Shown in pieces: positions 28,338 through 39,144 of a stretch of 64,000 nt of DNA. The stretch spans positions 85,956-149,955 of the forward strand of contig NZ_FOQI01000015.1 in the NCBI RefSeq assembly GCF_900113705.1, given 5' to 3'. Position 1 is the stretch's first letter, and each line of letters opens with the position of its first letter. Both the position numbers and the translations under genes were made by a program. Origin of the DNA: Collimonas sp. OK307. GTDB lineage: Bacteria; Pseudomonadota; Gammaproteobacteria; Burkholderiales; Burkholderiaceae_D. Below the pieces are notes generated by a model, which searched no databases, was not told where the DNA came from, and saw only the letters and a program-made list of their open reading frames with translations.

Positions 28338-29846
28338 ATGACTATGAAAACGGCAAATCCGGTTCGTTACGTTTTGTCTGCAATGGTTGTTGGTGTCGTT
28401 GGCGTCACATCAGCTCTTTTTGTTCCTGTCGTGATTGGCATCGGCCCCCAGGCGATCGCTGCACCGGTATCCGGATTGCCGGACTTTACCGATATCGTCG
28501 AAAAAACCGGCCCTGCAGTGGTCAATATCCGCACCACGGAAAAAGTCAAAACCGGTTCCGGCCAGGGGGATTCAGACGATCCTAGCGACGCCGAAATGCA
28601 AGATTTCTTCCGTCGTTTTTTTGGTGTTCCGGTTCCCAACACGCCGCGCCCGCAGGCCCCGGCCCCGCGCGGCCGCAAGGCTGAGCCCAAGCCGCAGGAA
28701 GAAGTGCCGCGCGGCGTAGGTTCCGGTTTCGTGATTTCGGCCGACGGCTATGTCATGACCAATGCGCACGTAATCGACGGCGCCAGCGAAGTGTATGTAA
28801 CGCTGACCGACAAGCGCGAATTCAAAGCCAAGGTGATCGGCGCGGATACGCGCAGCGACGTCGCCTTGTTGAAAATCGACGGCGCCAACTTGCCACGCTT
28901 GACGATCGGCGATTCCGACAAGATCAAGGCCGGCGAATGGGTGTTGGCGATCGGTTCGCCGTTCGGCCTGGAAAATACTGTGACTGCCGGCATCATTTCG
29001 GCGAAAGCGCGCGATACCGGCGACTACCTGCCCTTGATCCAGACCGACGTCGCCGTCAATCCCGGTAATTCCGGCGGCCCGTTGATCAATATGCGTGGCG
29101 AAGTGGTTGGCATCAACTCGCAAATCTACAGCCGCTCCGGCGGCTTCATGGGAATTTCGTTTGCGGTGCCGATTGATGAAGCCATGCGCGTGTCGGACCA
29201 GTTGAAAACAACCGGCAAGGTGACGCGCGGCCGAATTGGCGTGCAGATCGGCGAAGTGACCAAAGATGTGGCCGAGTCGCTGGGCTTGCCTAAAGCTGAA
29301 GGCGCCCTGGTCGCCAGGGTCGAGGCTGATGGCCCGGCCGCCAAGGCTGGCTTGCAGGCTGGCGACATCATCTTGAAATTCAACGGTGTGGCAATTGAGA
29401 AGGCTAACGACTTGCCGCGCCTGGTTGGCAATACCAAGCCAGGAGCGCGCGGTACGATCAGCGTCTGGCGCAAGGGTAGCAGCCGCGACTTCCCGATCGT
29501 GATCACGGAACTGGCGGCCGATAAAATCGCCCCGGATGACGCTCCGAAGCCGAAGAAGGAGCCGCAGGTTGCCAATGCGCTTGGCCTGATCGTCAGTGAT
29601 TTGACCGACGCCAAAAAGAAAGAGTTGGGCATCGATGCTGGCGTGTTGGTCGAGTCGGCCGAAGGTAGCGCGGGCCGGGTCGGTTTGCGTGCCGGCGACG
29701 TGGTGCAACGCTTGAACAATACCGATATCAAGGACGCCAAGCAGTTCAACGCACTGGTCGCCAAGCTGGAGCCGAAGAAAATGGCTGTGCTGCTGGTACG
29801 TCGCGGCGAGTCGTCGCAATTCGTACCGCTGCGCCCAGGCAACTGA
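28338..29846 (+). CDS. mucD: periplasmic serine protease, DegP/MucD type
   Basis: About 502 residues with a signal peptide, trypsin-like protease domain and two PDZ domains. The catalytic triad is His in MTNAHVIDGA, Asp in TRSDVALLKI and Ser in VNPGNSGGPLINM. PDZ domains lie around residues 300-385 (GRIGVQIGEV) and 410-500. The linker before the protease is proline- and Lys-rich. It is the periplasmic quality-control protease of the sigma-E regulon and follows rseB within 8 bp. A strong terminator follows. Confidence 0.95.
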   Translation: MTMKTANPVRYVLSAMVVGVVGVTSALFVPVVIGIGPQAIAAPVSGLPDFTDIVEKTGPAVVNIRTTEKVKTGSGQGDSDDPSDAEMQDFFRRFFGVPVPNTPRPQAPAPRGRKAEPKPQEEVPRGVGSGFVISADGYVMTNAHVIDGASEVYVTLTDKREFKAKVIGADTRSDVALLKIDGANLPRLTIGDSDKIKAGEWVLAIGSPFGLENTVTAGIISAKARDTGDYLPLIQTDVAVNPGNSGGPLINMRGEVVGINSQIYSRSGGFMGISFAVPIDEAMRVSDQLKTTGKVTRGRIGVQIGEVTKDVAESLGLPKAEGALVARVEADGPAAKAGLQAGDIILKFNGVAIEKANDLPRLVGNTKPGARGTISVWRKGSSRDFPIVITELAADKIAPDDAPKPKKEPQVANALGLIVSDLTDAKKKELGIDAGVLVESAEGSAGRVGLRAGDVVQRLNNTDIKDAKQFNALVAKLEPKKMAVLLVRRGESSQFVPLRPGN

Positions 29847-29869
29847 TCGCGCTATTCGTTGTTGTCCGG

Positions 29870-29898
29870 AGCTGCAGGCCCTGGGCCTGCAGCTTTTT
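29870..29898 (+). terminator. intrinsic terminator after mucD
   Basis: Perfect 11-bp arms, AGCTGCAGGCC (29870-29880) and GGCCTGCAGCT (29884-29894), with a 3-nt loop, then TTTTT. It closes the rpoE operon and implies that the downstream thioredoxin-fold gene is read through weakly or has its own promoter. Confidence 0.85.
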
Positions 29899-29952
29899 GT
29901 TTTTGCCGGTCTTGGCTTGCCAGGCTATGTCTTCAGAGGTTGCGGAGCATTC

Positions 29953-30231
29953 ATGTCAAAAATTTACTTCACGCTGTATAGCCGATCCTACTGTCATCTT
30001 TGCGAAGACATGTTGCAGGCGCTATTGGCTTTGCGAGCACCTGGTGAAAGTGATGCGGGCTGGTTTGACGTAGAAGTGATTGATGTCGACGATCATCCCG
30101 ATCTGGTGGCTAAGTACGATGAGCTGGTGCCGGTACTTTCAGGAAGCAAAGATGGCGGCGTATCGATGCAACTTTGTCATTATTTTCTTGATGTTGAATC
30201 GGTAAAGAAATTTTTAAGCGAAGACGACTGA
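29953..30231 (+). CDS. glutaredoxin-family protein
   Basis: 92 residues. The N-terminal YFTLYSRSYCHLCEDML gives a C-x-x-C pair (CHLC) in the usual glutaredoxin/thioredoxin-fold position; the VPVL segment corresponds to the cis-proline loop (VPVL-S). This short DUF836-like group is widespread beside lepA in beta-proteobacteria. The ATG at 29953 is preferred because the fold starts there. It probably catalyses thiol-disulfide exchange, but the partner is unknown. Confidence 0.75.
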   Translation: MSKIYFTLYSRSYCHLCEDMLQALLALRAPGESDAGWFDVEVIDVDDHPDLVAKYDELVPVLSGSKDGGVSMQLCHYFLDVESVKKFLSEDD

Positions 30232-30254
30232 GTTGCTCTAGTCCAGGCATCGGC

Positions 30255-30284
30255 ATATAAATGCAAATATGGCATTTATATTTT
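30255..30284 (+). terminator. AT-rich terminator after the glutaredoxin gene
   Basis: Perfect 10-bp arms, ATATAAATGC (30255-30264) and GCATTTATAT (30272-30281), with a 7-nt loop, running into TTTT. Confidence 0.55.
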
Positions 30285-30588
30285 CCAAATTGCAATAAAA
30301 ACTCATATACTCCCGCCAGGAAAGATAAAAAGAGACTCTTATGGCCCATGCTTTAAGGTGCTTTTAAGATACTTATAGGAGTATGTAGATGAACCGCTTT
30401 CCCAGTTATACTGGAAGGCAATATCTTCAGCCCTTTGATTTGTCGGTTTTCCCCTCTGAAATCCGGTAAAATGGCGGCACTGAATAACCTGTCATAAAAG
30501 GCGCTTGCCTGGGACACTAGTGCAGTGTTTCGCACCTGTCGGCACATAAAAGTTCGTCTTTTTGCCCCATACGTCGTTGCGCATCCTC

Positions 30589-30606
30589 GCGATAGTTCAC
30601 TATCGC
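30589..30606. repeat. short extragenic palindrome upstream of lepA
   Basis: GCGATAGT (30589-30596) and ACTATCGC (30599-30606) are perfect inverted repeats separated by TC. GC-rich flanks (GCGCATCCTC before, CGGCGCGC after) extend the dyad imperfectly. It sits about 115 bp upstream of lepA. Confidence 0.6.
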
Positions 30607-30718
30607 TCCGGCGCGCGTCTAGTCTGGAACAAAAATCCTTTACTTTTATTCGTGCCGCCAAATACGAACACTACACTGCGCCCGGCTCAGAGCGCCTTTT
30701 TTGTAATCGCGTCTGTCA

Positions 30719-32512
30719 ATGAACAACATCCGTAATTTCTCCATCATCGCCCACATCGACCACGGTAAATCTACCCTGGCGGACCGTATCATCCAATCTT
30801 GCGGCGGCTTGTCCGATCGTGAGATGGGGGCGCAGGTACTCGACTCAATGGATATTGAGCGCGAGCGCGGCATTACGATCAAGGCTCAGACCGCGGCGCT
30901 GTCCTACAAAGCGCTGGATGGCCAGATTTACAATCTGAACCTGATCGATACGCCTGGTCACGTCGACTTCAGCTACGAAGTCAGCCGCTCGCTGTCCGCC
31001 TGCGAAGGCGCGCTGCTGGTGGTCGATGCTTCGCAAGGCGTGGAAGCCCAGACCGTGGCCAACTGCTATACCGCGCTGGATCTCGGCGTGGAAGTGGTGC
31101 CGGTACTGAACAAGATCGACTTGCCTTCTGCCGATCCGGATAACGCGATTGCTGAAATCGAAGACGTGATCGGGATCGATGCCCACGACGCGGTGCATTG
31201 TTCGGCCAAGACCGGGCTGGGCGTGCGCGAAGTGCTGGAGTCGCTGATTGTCAAAGTGCCGCCGCCGAAGGGCGATCCGGACGCTCCTTTGCAGGCGCTG
31301 ATTGTCGATTCCTGGTTCGATAACTACGTCGGCGTCGTGATGCTGGTGCGTATCAAGAACGGTACTTTGCGTCCTAAGGACAAGATCCTGCTGATGGCCA
31401 CCGGTTCCCAGCATCTGACCGAAAGCGTCGGCGTGTTCACGCCTAAATCGCAGTCGCGCGAATCGCTGTCCGCCGGCCAGGTGGGCTTCATCATCGCGGG
31501 CATCAAAGAATTGAAGGCAGCCAAGGTTGGCGATACGGTAACGCTGGCGTCGAAGCCTGCCGCCGAAGCGTTGCCTGGTTTTAAAGAAGTGCAGCCGCAG
31601 GTGTTTGCCGGCTTGTTCCCGGTCGAAGCGAACCAGTACGATGCGCTGCGCGACTCGCTGGAAAAACTCAAGCTGAACGACGCTGCCCTGCAATACGAAC
31701 CTGAAGTGTCGCAAGCGCTGGGCTTCGGCTTCCGCTGCGGCTTCCTCGGCTTGCTGCACATGGAAATCGTCCAGGAACGGCTCGAGCGCGAGTTCGACAT
31801 GGACCTGATCACCACCGCACCTACGGTGATTTACGAAGTGGTAAAGCGCGATGGCACCATCATGCTGGTGGACAATCCATCGAAGATGCCCGATCCGTCC
31901 AATATCGAAGAAGTGCGCGAGCCGATCGTCACGGTCAATTTGTACATGCCGCAAGAGTATGTGGGCTCGGTGATCACACTGTGCACCCAGAAGCGCGGCA
32001 TGCAGATCGACATGAGTTATCACGGCAAGCAAGTCAAGCTGACCTATGAAATCCCGATGGCCGAGGTGGTGCTCGATTTCTTCGATCGCCTGAAATCGAC
32101 ATCGCGCGGTTATGCCTCGATGGACTACGAGTTCAAGGAGTACCGCTCGGCCGACGTGGTCAAGGTCGACATGCTGATCAACAGCGAAAAAGTCGATGCG
32201 CTGGCGATCATCGTGCATCGCGCCAACAGTCAGTACCGCGGCCGCGCAGTCGCTGCCAAGATGCGCGAGCTGATCCCGCGCCAGATGTTCGACGTCGCGA
32301 TTCAGGCGGCGATCGGCGCCAATATCATTTCGCGTGAAAACGTCAAGGCGTTGCGCAAGAACGTGCTGGCAAAGTGCTACGGCGGCGATATCAGCCGTAA
32401 GCGCAAATTGCTGGAAAAGCAGAAGGCCGGTAAAAAACGGATGAAACAGGTGGGTTCAGTCGAGATCCCGCAAGAAGCATTCCTGGCAATCTTACAAGTG
32501 GATGAAAAATGA
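30719..32512 (+). CDS. lepA: elongation factor 4 (LepA)
   Basis: A 597-residue translational GTPase that back-translocates stalled ribosomes. G1 [14 protein letters not shown]2 with [10 protein letters not shown]3 [12 protein letters not shown] and G4 NKIDLPSAD are present. Domain order is G, II, III, V plus the LepA-specific C-terminal domain ([29 protein letters not shown]). Length is normal. The stop overlaps the lepB ATG (ATGA), the conserved lepA-lepB arrangement. Confidence 0.97.
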   Translation: MNNIRNFSIIAHIDHGKSTLADRIIQSCGGLSDREMGAQVLDSMDIERERGITIKAQTAALSYKALDGQIYNLNLIDTPGHVDFSYEVSRSLSACEGALLVVDASQGVEAQTVANCYTALDLGVEVVPVLNKIDLPSADPDNAIAEIEDVIGIDAHDAVHCSAKTGLGVREVLESLIVKVPPPKGDPDAPLQALIVDSWFDNYVGVVMLVRIKNGTLRPKDKILLMATGSQHLTESVGVFTPKSQSRESLSAGQVGFIIAGIKELKAAKVGDTVTLASKPAAEALPGFKEVQPQVFAGLFPVEANQYDALRDSLEKLKLNDAALQYEPEVSQALGFGFRCGFLGLLHMEIVQERLEREFDMDLITTAPTVIYEVVKRDGTIMLVDNPSKMPDPSNIEEVREPIVTVNLYMPQEYVGSVITLCTQKRGMQIDMSYHGKQVKLTYEIPMAEVVLDFFDRLKSTSRGYASMDYEFKEYRSADVVKVDMLINSEKVDALAIIVHRANSQYRGRAVAAKMRELIPRQMFDVAIQAAIGANIISRENVKALRKNVLAKCYGGDISRKRKLLEKQKAGKKRMKQVGSVEIPQEAFLAILQVDEK

Positions 32513-33426
32513 CATTGCAATCAATCTTAGGAAATTTCGCATTAATTCTGTTTGTCTTGACCATTGTCACCGGCATCATCTGGTTTTTTGATCGTTTCTA
32601 CCTGGGCAAACAACGGCGCGCCAGGGCCGATGCCGCCCTGGCCGAGTTCGATGCCCGCAATGCCAAGCTGAATGCCGACGGCATCAAGCTCGAGGCCAGC
32701 GGCCGCGCGGCGCTGGAAGCAGGTCTGTTGCGCCAGCCGACCTGGGTTGAGTATTCCGGCAGCTTTTTCCCAGTCATTGCAATGGTGTTCTTCTTGCGTT
32801 CGTTCTTGTACGAGCCGTTCAAGATTCCATCCAGCTCGATGGTGCCGACGCTGCTGGTGGGCGACCTGATCCTGGTTAACAAATTTACATACGGTATTCG
32901 TCTGCCGATCCTGAATAAAAAAGTGATCGAGATGAATCAACCGCAGCGCGGCGACGTGATGGTGTTCAAATACCCCAAGGATATGTCGCTGGATTACATC
33001 AAGCGCGTGGTTGGGGTGCCGGGTGATAAAATAACATACCAAAACAAACGTTTAACAATTAACGGTAAAGCTCTTACTTATACGCCGTTGCCGGATTACC
33101 TGAATGAAGACAGCCTGGATTACTCCCAGCAATTCACGGAAAACCTGTCAAACGTGCAACATACGATCGCAGTGCGTAATGGCCGGCCGCCGATTTCGCT
33201 GGAAGGTGTGATGGATTTTCCTGACAAAGACGCCTGTTCCTATAATCCGGAAGGATTTACCTGTACCGTTCCTGCTGGCAATTATTTCATGATGGGGGAT
33301 AATCGGGATAACAGCGAAGACAGTCGCTATTGGGGATTTGTACCAGATCAGAATATTGTCGGAAAAGCATTTTTAGTTTGGATGAATTTGGGTAATTTCA
33401 AGCGTATCGGCACTTTTTTTAAATAA
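32509..33426 (+). CDS. lepB: signal peptidase I
   Basis: A 305-residue inner-membrane enzyme that cleaves Sec and Tat signal peptides. Two N-terminal transmembrane segments (about 7-26 and 84-100) are followed by the periplasmic catalytic domain: Ser in [16 protein letters not shown] and Lys in [13 protein letters not shown], then [17 protein letters not shown]. It would process the exported cupredoxin proteins encoded at 46-58 kb. It overlaps lepA. Confidence 0.96.
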   Translation: MTLQSILGNFALILFVLTIVTGIIWFFDRFYLGKQRRARADAALAEFDARNAKLNADGIKLEASGRAALEAGLLRQPTWVEYSGSFFPVIAMVFFLRSFLYEPFKIPSSSMVPTLLVGDLILVNKFTYGIRLPILNKKVIEMNQPQRGDVMVFKYPKDMSLDYIKRVVGVPGDKITYQNKRLTINGKALTYTPLPDYLNEDSLDYSQQFTENLSNVQHTIAVRNGRPPISLEGVMDFPDKDACSYNPEGFTCTVPAGNYFMMGDNRDNSEDSRYWGFVPDQNIVGKAFLVWMNLGNFKRIGTFFK

Positions 33427-33444
33427 ACCATTGCGGAGTCAGGG

Positions 33445-33813
33445 ATGACAAGAATTTCCGGATCTACACGGAAGCAGCAAGGCATTACTTTGTTCGGCTT
33501 GATCGTTGTTTTGGCGGTTCTCGGCTGTATCGGGGTGCTGGTGGCCAAGGTGACGCCGACTACGATCGAATATTTTTCCATCAAAAAAGCGATAGCCAGC
33601 GCCAGAACGGCCGGCACCACGGTACAGGAAATCCAGAACGCGTTTAACAAGCAAGCCGAGGTTGGTTATATCGACACGATTTCAGGCAAAGACCTGGAGA
33701 TCACGAAGGATGGCGACAATGTCCAGATCAGTTTTTCGTATCAGAAAAAAATCCCGCTGGTCGGCCCTGTCAGCTTGTTGATCGATTATGCGGGCAGCAC
33801 TGCAAAGTCTTGA
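33445..33813 (+). CDS. DUF4845 family membrane protein
   Basis: A 122-residue protein with one N-terminal transmembrane helix starting [25 protein letters not shown], reminiscent of a pilin-like N-terminus (G-x-T-L), followed by a small soluble domain. DUF4845 proteins are regularly encoded between lepB and rnc in beta- and gammaproteobacteria; no function is established. RBS-like GGAGTCAGGG precedes the ATG. Confidence 0.85.
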   Translation: MTRISGSTRKQQGITLFGLIVVLAVLGCIGVLVAKVTPTTIEYFSIKKAIASARTAGTTVQEIQNAFNKQAEVGYIDTISGKDLEITKDGDNVQISFSYQKKIPLVGPVSLLIDYAGSTAKS

Positions 33814-33896
33814 TCAGTATTGAATCATGCGTTGAAGCATGTGTTGAAAAATCAAAGCGGACGACAACCGTAAACGTCGAAGAGTCGAAGAAGAAA

Positions 33897-34952
33897 ATGG
33901 ACCTCATGTTATTGCAGAATCGGCTAGGCCACACTTTTAAGGATGCTACGTTATTGCAGCAGGCCTTGACGCATCGCAGCCATAGCACCTTGCATAACGA
34001 GCGGTTGGAGTTCCTTGGCGATTCTATTCTGAATTGCGTTGTCGCCTCATTGTTGTTCGACCGTTATACCAAGATAGACGAAGGCGATTTGTCGCGGGTG
34101 CGCGCCAATCTGGTCAAGCAGCAATCGCTGTATGAAATCGCCCAACGGCTGGAGCTGTCGCAATTTTTGCGGCTGGGTGAGGGCGAGTTGAAATCCGGTG
34201 GTTTCCGCCGGCCTTCAATTTTGGCCGATACGCTGGAAGCGTTGTTCGGCGCGATTTTCCTGGATGCCGGTTTCGATGCGGCGCGCGATGTGATCCGCGC
34301 TTTGTATATCCCGATCCTGGATACCGTCGATCCCAAGACCTTGGGCAAAGATGCAAAAACCCTGCTGCAGGAATACCTGCAAGGGAAGAAAATCGCGTTG
34401 CCACAATACAATGTTGTGGCTACTCACGGCGCCGCGCACAATCAGGAATTTGAAATTGAATGCCTGGTGCCTAAACTGGATATACAAGTATTCGGCAATG
34501 GCGGCAGCCGTCGCGCCGGCGAACAGGCAGCCGCCAAGCTGGCGCTGGAAGCGGTGCAAAAAGCATTTGTGAAAGCACCAGCGGCGCCGCGTAAAGCCAA
34601 GCCGCGTACAGCGCAATTGAAACTGAGCGGTATTGCGACGATTCAGCCGGATGCGCCGGAAGCGCCACAGGATGTCGTAGGCAAACCTGCTGCGCCGGTC
34701 AAGGACAAAGGTCCGGCGGAAGTAACCACGGCCGTAACTGCGGCGAAGGCGCCCGCCAAGGCACAGGCGCCAGCCGTTAACGGTAGTGTCGGTAATGTGG
34801 GTAGCCTAGGCAGTGCCGAAGCAGCCGCGCCATCCAAAACAAGCAATGCGGCCAATGCCGTTACAGAAACCGTCGCCGCAGGTAGCGTGGCCACGGTAGC
34901 AACTCCTTCTAATGCAACACTCCATACTACGAGTAAATCGAAAACCGCATGA
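33897..34952 (+). CDS. rnc: ribonuclease III
   Basis: About 351 residues. The catalytic domain carries the signature [13 protein letters not shown] and the later [15 protein letters not shown]; the double-stranded-RNA-binding domain spans ~155-220 ([21 protein letters not shown]... [17 protein letters not shown]). The first ~226 residues correspond to the whole E. coli enzyme. The remaining ~120 residues are a low-complexity Ala/Pro/Lys/Val tail. ATG at 33897, after AAGAAG, replaces an upstream TTG. The stop overlaps era. Confidence 0.94.
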   Translation: MDLMLLQNRLGHTFKDATLLQQALTHRSHSTLHNERLEFLGDSILNCVVASLLFDRYTKIDEGDLSRVRANLVKQQSLYEIAQRLELSQFLRLGEGELKSGGFRRPSILADTLEALFGAIFLDAGFDAARDVIRALYIPILDTVDPKTLGKDAKTLLQEYLQGKKIALPQYNVVATHGAAHNQEFEIECLVPKLDIQVFGNGGSRRAGEQAAAKLALEAVQKAFVKAPAAPRKAKPRTAQLKLSGIATIQPDAPEAPQDVVGKPAAPVKDKGPAEVTTAVTAAKAPAKAQAPAVNGSVGNVGSLGSAEAAAPSKTSNAANAVTETVAAGSVATVATPSNATLHTTSKSKTA

Positions 34953-35869
34953 CAGACTCTACACCCCAGGCATCGACTAATGCCGCAACTGATTTCCGTT
35001 GTGGCTACATAGCTATTGTCGGTCGCCCTAACGTAGGCAAGTCGACCCTGATGAACGAGCTGATCGGGGCCAAGGTCAGCATTACTTCGCGCAAGGCGCA
35101 GACCACCCGTCATCGGATTACCGGGATTCAAACCGTGGCCGACACGCAGTTTGTATATGTCGATACGCCTGGCTTCCAGACGCGCCACTCGAATGCGCTG
35201 AATAAAACACTGAATCGCACCGTCACTACGACGTTGACCGCGGCCGACGTTATTTTGTACATCATCGAAGCCGGTACTTTTGGTCCGGCCGACCAGCAAG
35301 TGATGGCTTTGCTGCCAGCTAACGTGCCTTGCATCCTGGTCATCAACAAGTCGGACCGCGTCAAGGACAAGGCCGTGCTGCTGCCGTTTGCGCAAAAAAT
35401 CGCCGCCATGCGCGATTTCGCCGCTGTGGTGCCGGTGTCGGCCAAGTTGCGCTTCCAGCTGGATAATCTGCAGGGTGAAATCCGCAAGTATCTGCCGGCA
35501 AATCCGCCGATGTTCGGTGAAGACGATATTACCGATCGCAGCGAAAAATTTCTCGCAGCCGAGATAGTGCGCGAGAAAGTTTTCCGTTTTGTCGGCGATG
35601 AATTGCCTTATACCAGCACCGTCCTGATCGAAAAATTCGAACTCGAAGGTAACCTGCGCCGTGTGTTCGCAGCGATCCTGGTTGAGCGCGACACCCACAA
35701 ATCGATGGTGATCGGGCAAAAGGGCGCCCGCCTCAAGGATATTTCAACCCAGGCACGGCTAGATATGGAGCGCCTGTTCGGCGGCCCGGTATATCTGGAA
35801 ATCTGGGTCAAGGTTAAATCCGGCTGGGCCGATAACGAAGCCGGATTGCGCGCCTACGGCTACGAATAA
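34949..35869 (+). CDS. era: GTPase Era
   Basis: 306 residues: GTPase domain (G1 [17 protein letters not shown]3 DTPGFQ, G4 NKSDRVKD) followed by a C-terminal KH domain that binds 16S rRNA near its 3' end ([18 protein letters not shown] with the GxxG loop, then [15 protein letters not shown]). It assists 30S maturation. The ATG overlaps the rnc stop, the conserved rnc-era coupling. Confidence 0.97.
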   Translation: MTDSTPQASTNAATDFRCGYIAIVGRPNVGKSTLMNELIGAKVSITSRKAQTTRHRITGIQTVADTQFVYVDTPGFQTRHSNALNKTLNRTVTTTLTAADVILYIIEAGTFGPADQQVMALLPANVPCILVINKSDRVKDKAVLLPFAQKIAAMRDFAAVVPVSAKLRFQLDNLQGEIRKYLPANPPMFGEDDITDRSEKFLAAEIVREKVFRFVGDELPYTSTVLIEKFELEGNLRRVFAAILVERDTHKSMVIGQKGARLKDISTQARLDMERLFGGPVYLEIWVKVKSGWADNEAGLRAYGYE

Positions 35870-35879
35870 GCCAGAGAGC

Positions 35880-36770
35880 ATGAACGCGATCATCGCTGAC
35901 GATAGCACCGGAGAAGCAGCCCTGCCGCCGACCGTGGCTGAAGAGCAGTCGATCGCGATCATCAGCGATGCTGCTCCTGTTTTTACTCCTGCTCCTGCTT
36001 CAACCTCTACCGCCGCATCCACATCAGCCAGCCCGCCGAAACGTCGGGCCAAACCGCCCGATACCCGCGTCACTGGCCAACCCGGCTTCGTACTGCACAG
36101 CTACCCGCACCGCGAAACCAGCCTGATCATCGATGTCTTCAGCCGCGATTACGGCCGCATTGCACTGGTTGCCAAGGGCGCCAAACGTCCTTTGTCAAAA
36201 TTGCGCGGCGTGTTGCAAACCTTCCAGCCCTTGTCGCTGAGCTGGAGTGGCAAATCCGAAGTTCGCACCTTGATCGCCGCCGAATGGGTAGGCGGCATGC
36301 TGCCGCTGGAAAAATCGGCATTGCTATGCGGTTTCTACCTGAATGAACTGCTGGTCAAACTGGTAGCGCGCGACGATCCACATGCGATATTGTTCGACCA
36401 CTACGTCACCACCCTGAACCAGCTGGCACATCAGGAACCTGCGCCGATCGTCCTGCGCCAATTCGAAAGAGCATTGCTTAAGCAGACCGGAGTGGCCGGC
36501 GATTTCACCCGTTGCACCAGCAGCCGCCAGCCGGTCGATCCCGCAGAAAGCTATGTAGTCGATCCCGAACGCGGTCCGCGCCTTGCGCGGGCGGCCGATT
36601 CCTGGCCGCGCGTCAGCGGCAAGACCTTGCTGGATATGGAGCGGGAAGATTACAGCGACGTCGTCACCCAGGCCCAGAGCAAGGTACTGATGCGCTTTTT
36701 GCTGGCCCATCATCTGGGTGGTGCGCCCTTGAACACGCGGCAGATTCTGATTGACCTGATGCAACTGTGA
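35880..36770 (+). CDS. recO: DNA repair protein RecO
   Basis: A 296-residue recombination mediator that helps load RecA on SSB-coated DNA. The OB-fold begins at residue ~60 ([38 protein letters not shown]), and the helical domain with [24 protein letters not shown] follows. Typical RecO is ~240 residues; the first ~58 residues here are an extra Thr/Ala/Pro-rich segment. An internal start is possible, but ATG 35880 is near the era stop and gives an intact frame. It belongs to the era-recO-pdxJ run. Confidence 0.92.
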   Translation: MNAIIADDSTGEAALPPTVAEEQSIAIISDAAPVFTPAPASTSTAASTSASPPKRRAKPPDTRVTGQPGFVLHSYPHRETSLIIDVFSRDYGRIALVAKGAKRPLSKLRGVLQTFQPLSLSWSGKSEVRTLIAAEWVGGMLPLEKSALLCGFYLNELLVKLVARDDPHAILFDHYVTTLNQLAHQEPAPIVLRQFERALLKQTGVAGDFTRCTSSRQPVDPAESYVVDPERGPRLARAADSWPRVSGKTLLDMEREDYSDVVTQAQSKVLMRFLLAHHLGGAPLNTRQILIDLMQL

Positions 36771-36887
36771 GGGTGTCGATTATTGATGAAAATTTCCACC
36801 TGGCCCAACCATATCTGCGTTGCCGTCGCGGCAGATTTAGTGCAATCTTGATATCCGACAAAACCAATTCCATTACCTGAGCATACG

Positions 36888-37646
36888 ATGAGCTATCTCA
36901 ACCCTACATCCCCGATCATCGACCTTGGCATCAATATCGATCACGTCGCCACCTTGCGCAATGCGCGCGGCACTACTTACCCTGATCCGCTGCAAGCGGC
37001 ATTGCAGGCGGAAGAAGCGGGCGCCGACGTCATTACGCTGCACTTGCGCGAAGACCGGCGCCACATCAAGGATGCCGATGTTGAAATCATCCGGCCGCAA
37101 TTGCGTACCCGGATGAACCTGGAAGCGGCGGTGACTCAGGAAATGATCGATTTTTCCTGCAAGATCAAGCCGCAGGATTCTTGCCTGGTGCCGGAGCGCC
37201 GGCACGAGCTGACCACTGAAGGCGGCCTGGATGTCGTCAAGTATTTCACCCAGGTGCAGGCGGCAGTGCGTCAATTGCAGGCGGAAGGTATACGCGTCAG
37301 CTTGTTCATCGATCCCGAAGCCGATCAGATTCAAGCCGCTGCCGAAGTTGGCGCACCTGTAATCGAACTGCACACCGGGCGTTATGCCGAAGCGCATGAC
37401 GAAGCCGGGCAACGCAGCGAGCTGGAGCGCGTGCAAATAGCGGTGCAGGAAGGCGTCAAGCGCGGCCTCAAGGTCAACGCCGGACATGGCCTGCATTACA
37501 CCAATACCCAGGCAATTGCCGCGATTCCCGACATCGCCGAGCTGAATATCGGCCACGCCATCGTGGCGCATGCGGTGTTCGTCGGCTGGAAAGCCGCCGT
37601 CAGCGAAATGAAAGCCTTGATGGTGAAAGCGCGTCTGGGCACATAG
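36888..37646 (+). CDS. pdxJ: pyridoxine 5'-phosphate synthase
   Basis: A 252-residue TIM-barrel enzyme that condenses 1-deoxyxylulose 5-phosphate with 3-amino-2-oxopropyl phosphate to make PNP. The N-terminal [36 protein letters not shown] and GHGLHYTN with [12 protein letters not shown] are diagnostic. Its position between recO and acpS is conserved. Confidence 0.96.
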   Translation: MSYLNPTSPIIDLGINIDHVATLRNARGTTYPDPLQAALQAEEAGADVITLHLREDRRHIKDADVEIIRPQLRTRMNLEAAVTQEMIDFSCKIKPQDSCLVPERRHELTTEGGLDVVKYFTQVQAAVRQLQAEGIRVSLFIDPEADQIQAAAEVGAPVIELHTGRYAEAHDEAGQRSELERVQIAVQEGVKRGLKVNAGHGLHYTNTQAIAAIPDIAELNIGHAIVAHAVFVGWKAAVSEMKALMVKARLGT

Positions 37647-37656
37647 AGAGGCTTGC

Positions 37657-38049
37657 ATGATTTATGGCATCGGCACCGATATCATCCGGATTCCGCGGAT
37701 AGCGGCCGCCTTGCAGCGGAACGGCGACCGCTTTGCGGGAAAAATCCTTGGTCCGCAAGAAATGGAAAAGTACCTGTCCCGCAAAGCCAAGGTAGAGGCG
37801 CGCGGCATCCGTTTCCTGGCCACGCGTTTTGCTGCCAAAGAAGCTTTTTCCAAAGCCCTCGGACTAGGGATGAGGATGCCGATGACCTGGCGCGCCATGC
37901 AAACCTTGAACGCGCCCAGTGGCAAGCCGATCGTCGTCGTCAACCCGGCGCTGGAAGAATACATGCAAAAGAATGGCTTGACCGCTCAGGTATCGATTAC
38001 CGATGAAGTGGAATACGCGGTCGCCTTCGTTATCGTGGAGAAGAAATGA
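37657..38049 (+). CDS. acpS: holo-[acyl-carrier-protein] synthase
   Basis: A 130-residue enzyme that transfers 4'-phosphopantetheine to apo-ACP (acpP at 23839). Signatures: [14 protein letters not shown] and [17 protein letters not shown], the latter giving the Glu and Lys for Mg2+-CoA binding. It is 10 bp behind pdxJ and overlaps nagZ by 4 nt, so it is co-translated with its neighbours. Confidence 0.95.
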   Translation: MIYGIGTDIIRIPRIAAALQRNGDRFAGKILGPQEMEKYLSRKAKVEARGIRFLATRFAAKEAFSKALGLGMRMPMTWRAMQTLNAPSGKPIVVVNPALEEYMQKNGLTAQVSITDEVEYAVAFVIVEKK

Positions 38050-39116
38050 GTAGTGGTTCAGGTAGTGTAGTGAATGATCACGCAGTAAACCAAGCGGTAC
38101 TCGGTCCGGTCATGCTGGACGTGGTTGGCACCAGCCTGAGCGCCGACGATATCCGTCGCATCCAGCATCCGCTCACCGGCGGCGTAATCCTGTTCACGCG
38201 TAACTATCAGGACCGCGCCCAGCTTACTGCCCTGACTGCAGCGATTCATGCGGCGCGCCCCGGCATATTGATTGCGGTCGACCACGAAGGCGGCCGGGTG
38301 CAACGTTTCAGGACTGATGGTTTTACCCGTTTGCCGGCAATGCGCCTGCTCGGGGAGCAATGGGATCACGATGTACTGGGCGCGACCAAAACGGCGACCG
38401 CGGTAGGTTTTGTGCTGGCCAGCGAGTTGCGCGCCTGTGGCGTCGACCTGTCGTTTACTCCGGTGCTCGATCTTGATTTCGGCGAGTCCAGCGTGATCGG
38501 TGAACGCGCTTTCCATCGCGATCCGCGCGTGGTCACCTTATTGGCAAAGAGTTTGAATCATGGCCTGGCGCTGGCCGGCATGGCTAACTGCGGCAAGCAT
38601 TTCCCCGGCCATGGCTACGTGCAGGGCGACTCGCACTTGTCGCTGCCGGTCGACGACCGCAGCCTGGCGCAGATCATGGAAGAAGACGTCAAGCCCTACG
38701 ACTGGCTCGGCATGAGCCTGGCGGCCGTGATGCCGGCGCATGTGATTTATTCGAAGGTAGATAAGCACTCGGCCGGCTTCTCCAAGAAGTGGTTGACCAT
38801 CCTGCGCAAGGATATCGGTTTCAACGGCGTGATCTTCAGCGACGATCTGAGCATGGAAGCAGCCGGTTCTGCCGGCGGCGTGCTGGATGGCGCCAAGGCG
38901 GCTTTGGCGGCCGGTTGCGATGTAGTCCTGATCTGCAATTCACCGGACAAGGCTGACCAGTTGCTGGCCGGGCTAAGCGTGACTGGCGACGAGTCGGCCG
39001 CATCCCGTGCGCGCCTGATAGCCCTGTTACCGCAAACTGCTGCCCTGGATTGGGATACGCTGCAAACCGATGCGGATTACCTGGCTGCGAGGTCGCTGGT
39101 GCAATCATTGTTATGA
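38046..39116 (+). CDS. nagZ: beta-N-acetylhexosaminidase NagZ
   Basis: A 356-residue GH3 cytosolic enzyme that removes GlcNAc from recycled muropeptides. [18 protein letters not shown] carries the catalytic His/Asp dyad loop and [11 protein letters not shown] the nucleophilic Asp. ELNYQDRA... and EGGRVQRF are typical. The ATG overlaps the acpS stop. Confidence 0.95.
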   Translation: MSSGSGSVVNDHAVNQAVLGPVMLDVVGTSLSADDIRRIQHPLTGGVILFTRNYQDRAQLTALTAAIHAARPGILIAVDHEGGRVQRFRTDGFTRLPAMRLLGEQWDHDVLGATKTATAVGFVLASELRACGVDLSFTPVLDLDFGESSVIGERAFHRDPRVVTLLAKSLNHGLALAGMANCGKHFPGHGYVQGDSHLSLPVDDRSLAQIMEEDVKPYDWLGMSLAAVMPAHVIYSKVDKHSAGFSKKWLTILRKDIGFNGVIFSDDLSMEAAGSAGGVLDGAKAALAAGCDVVLICNSPDKADQLLAGLSVTGDESAASRARLIALLPQTAALDWDTLQTDADYLAARSLVQSLL

Positions 39117-39144
39117 TGGATGGGATGATTGAGAGCCTTGCATC

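Larger units (their letters stand above)
30232..30718. other. intergenic region between the glutaredoxin gene and lepA with hairpins
   Basis: No supported protein gene, apart from a doubtful 26-codon frame at 30389. An AT-rich hairpin with TTTT sits at 30255-30284 and probably ends the glutaredoxin transcript. TAAAAT at 30467-30472 could be a lepA -10 element. At 30589-30606 the palindrome GCGATAGT-TC-ACTATCGC lies in a longer, GC-rich dyad that looks like an extragenic palindromic repeat. Confidence 0.5.

Noticed and set aside
30389..30469. 26-codon frame before lepA, preceded by AGGAG
   Set aside because: Too short to support and no recognisable leader-peptide feature; kept only as a note.
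30845..32218. 457-codon minus-strand frame
   Set aside because: It is antisense to lepA, which is complete and canonical; the His/Arg-rich translation has no family features.
34643..35719. 358-codon minus-strand frame
   Set aside because: Antisense to rnc and era, both complete.
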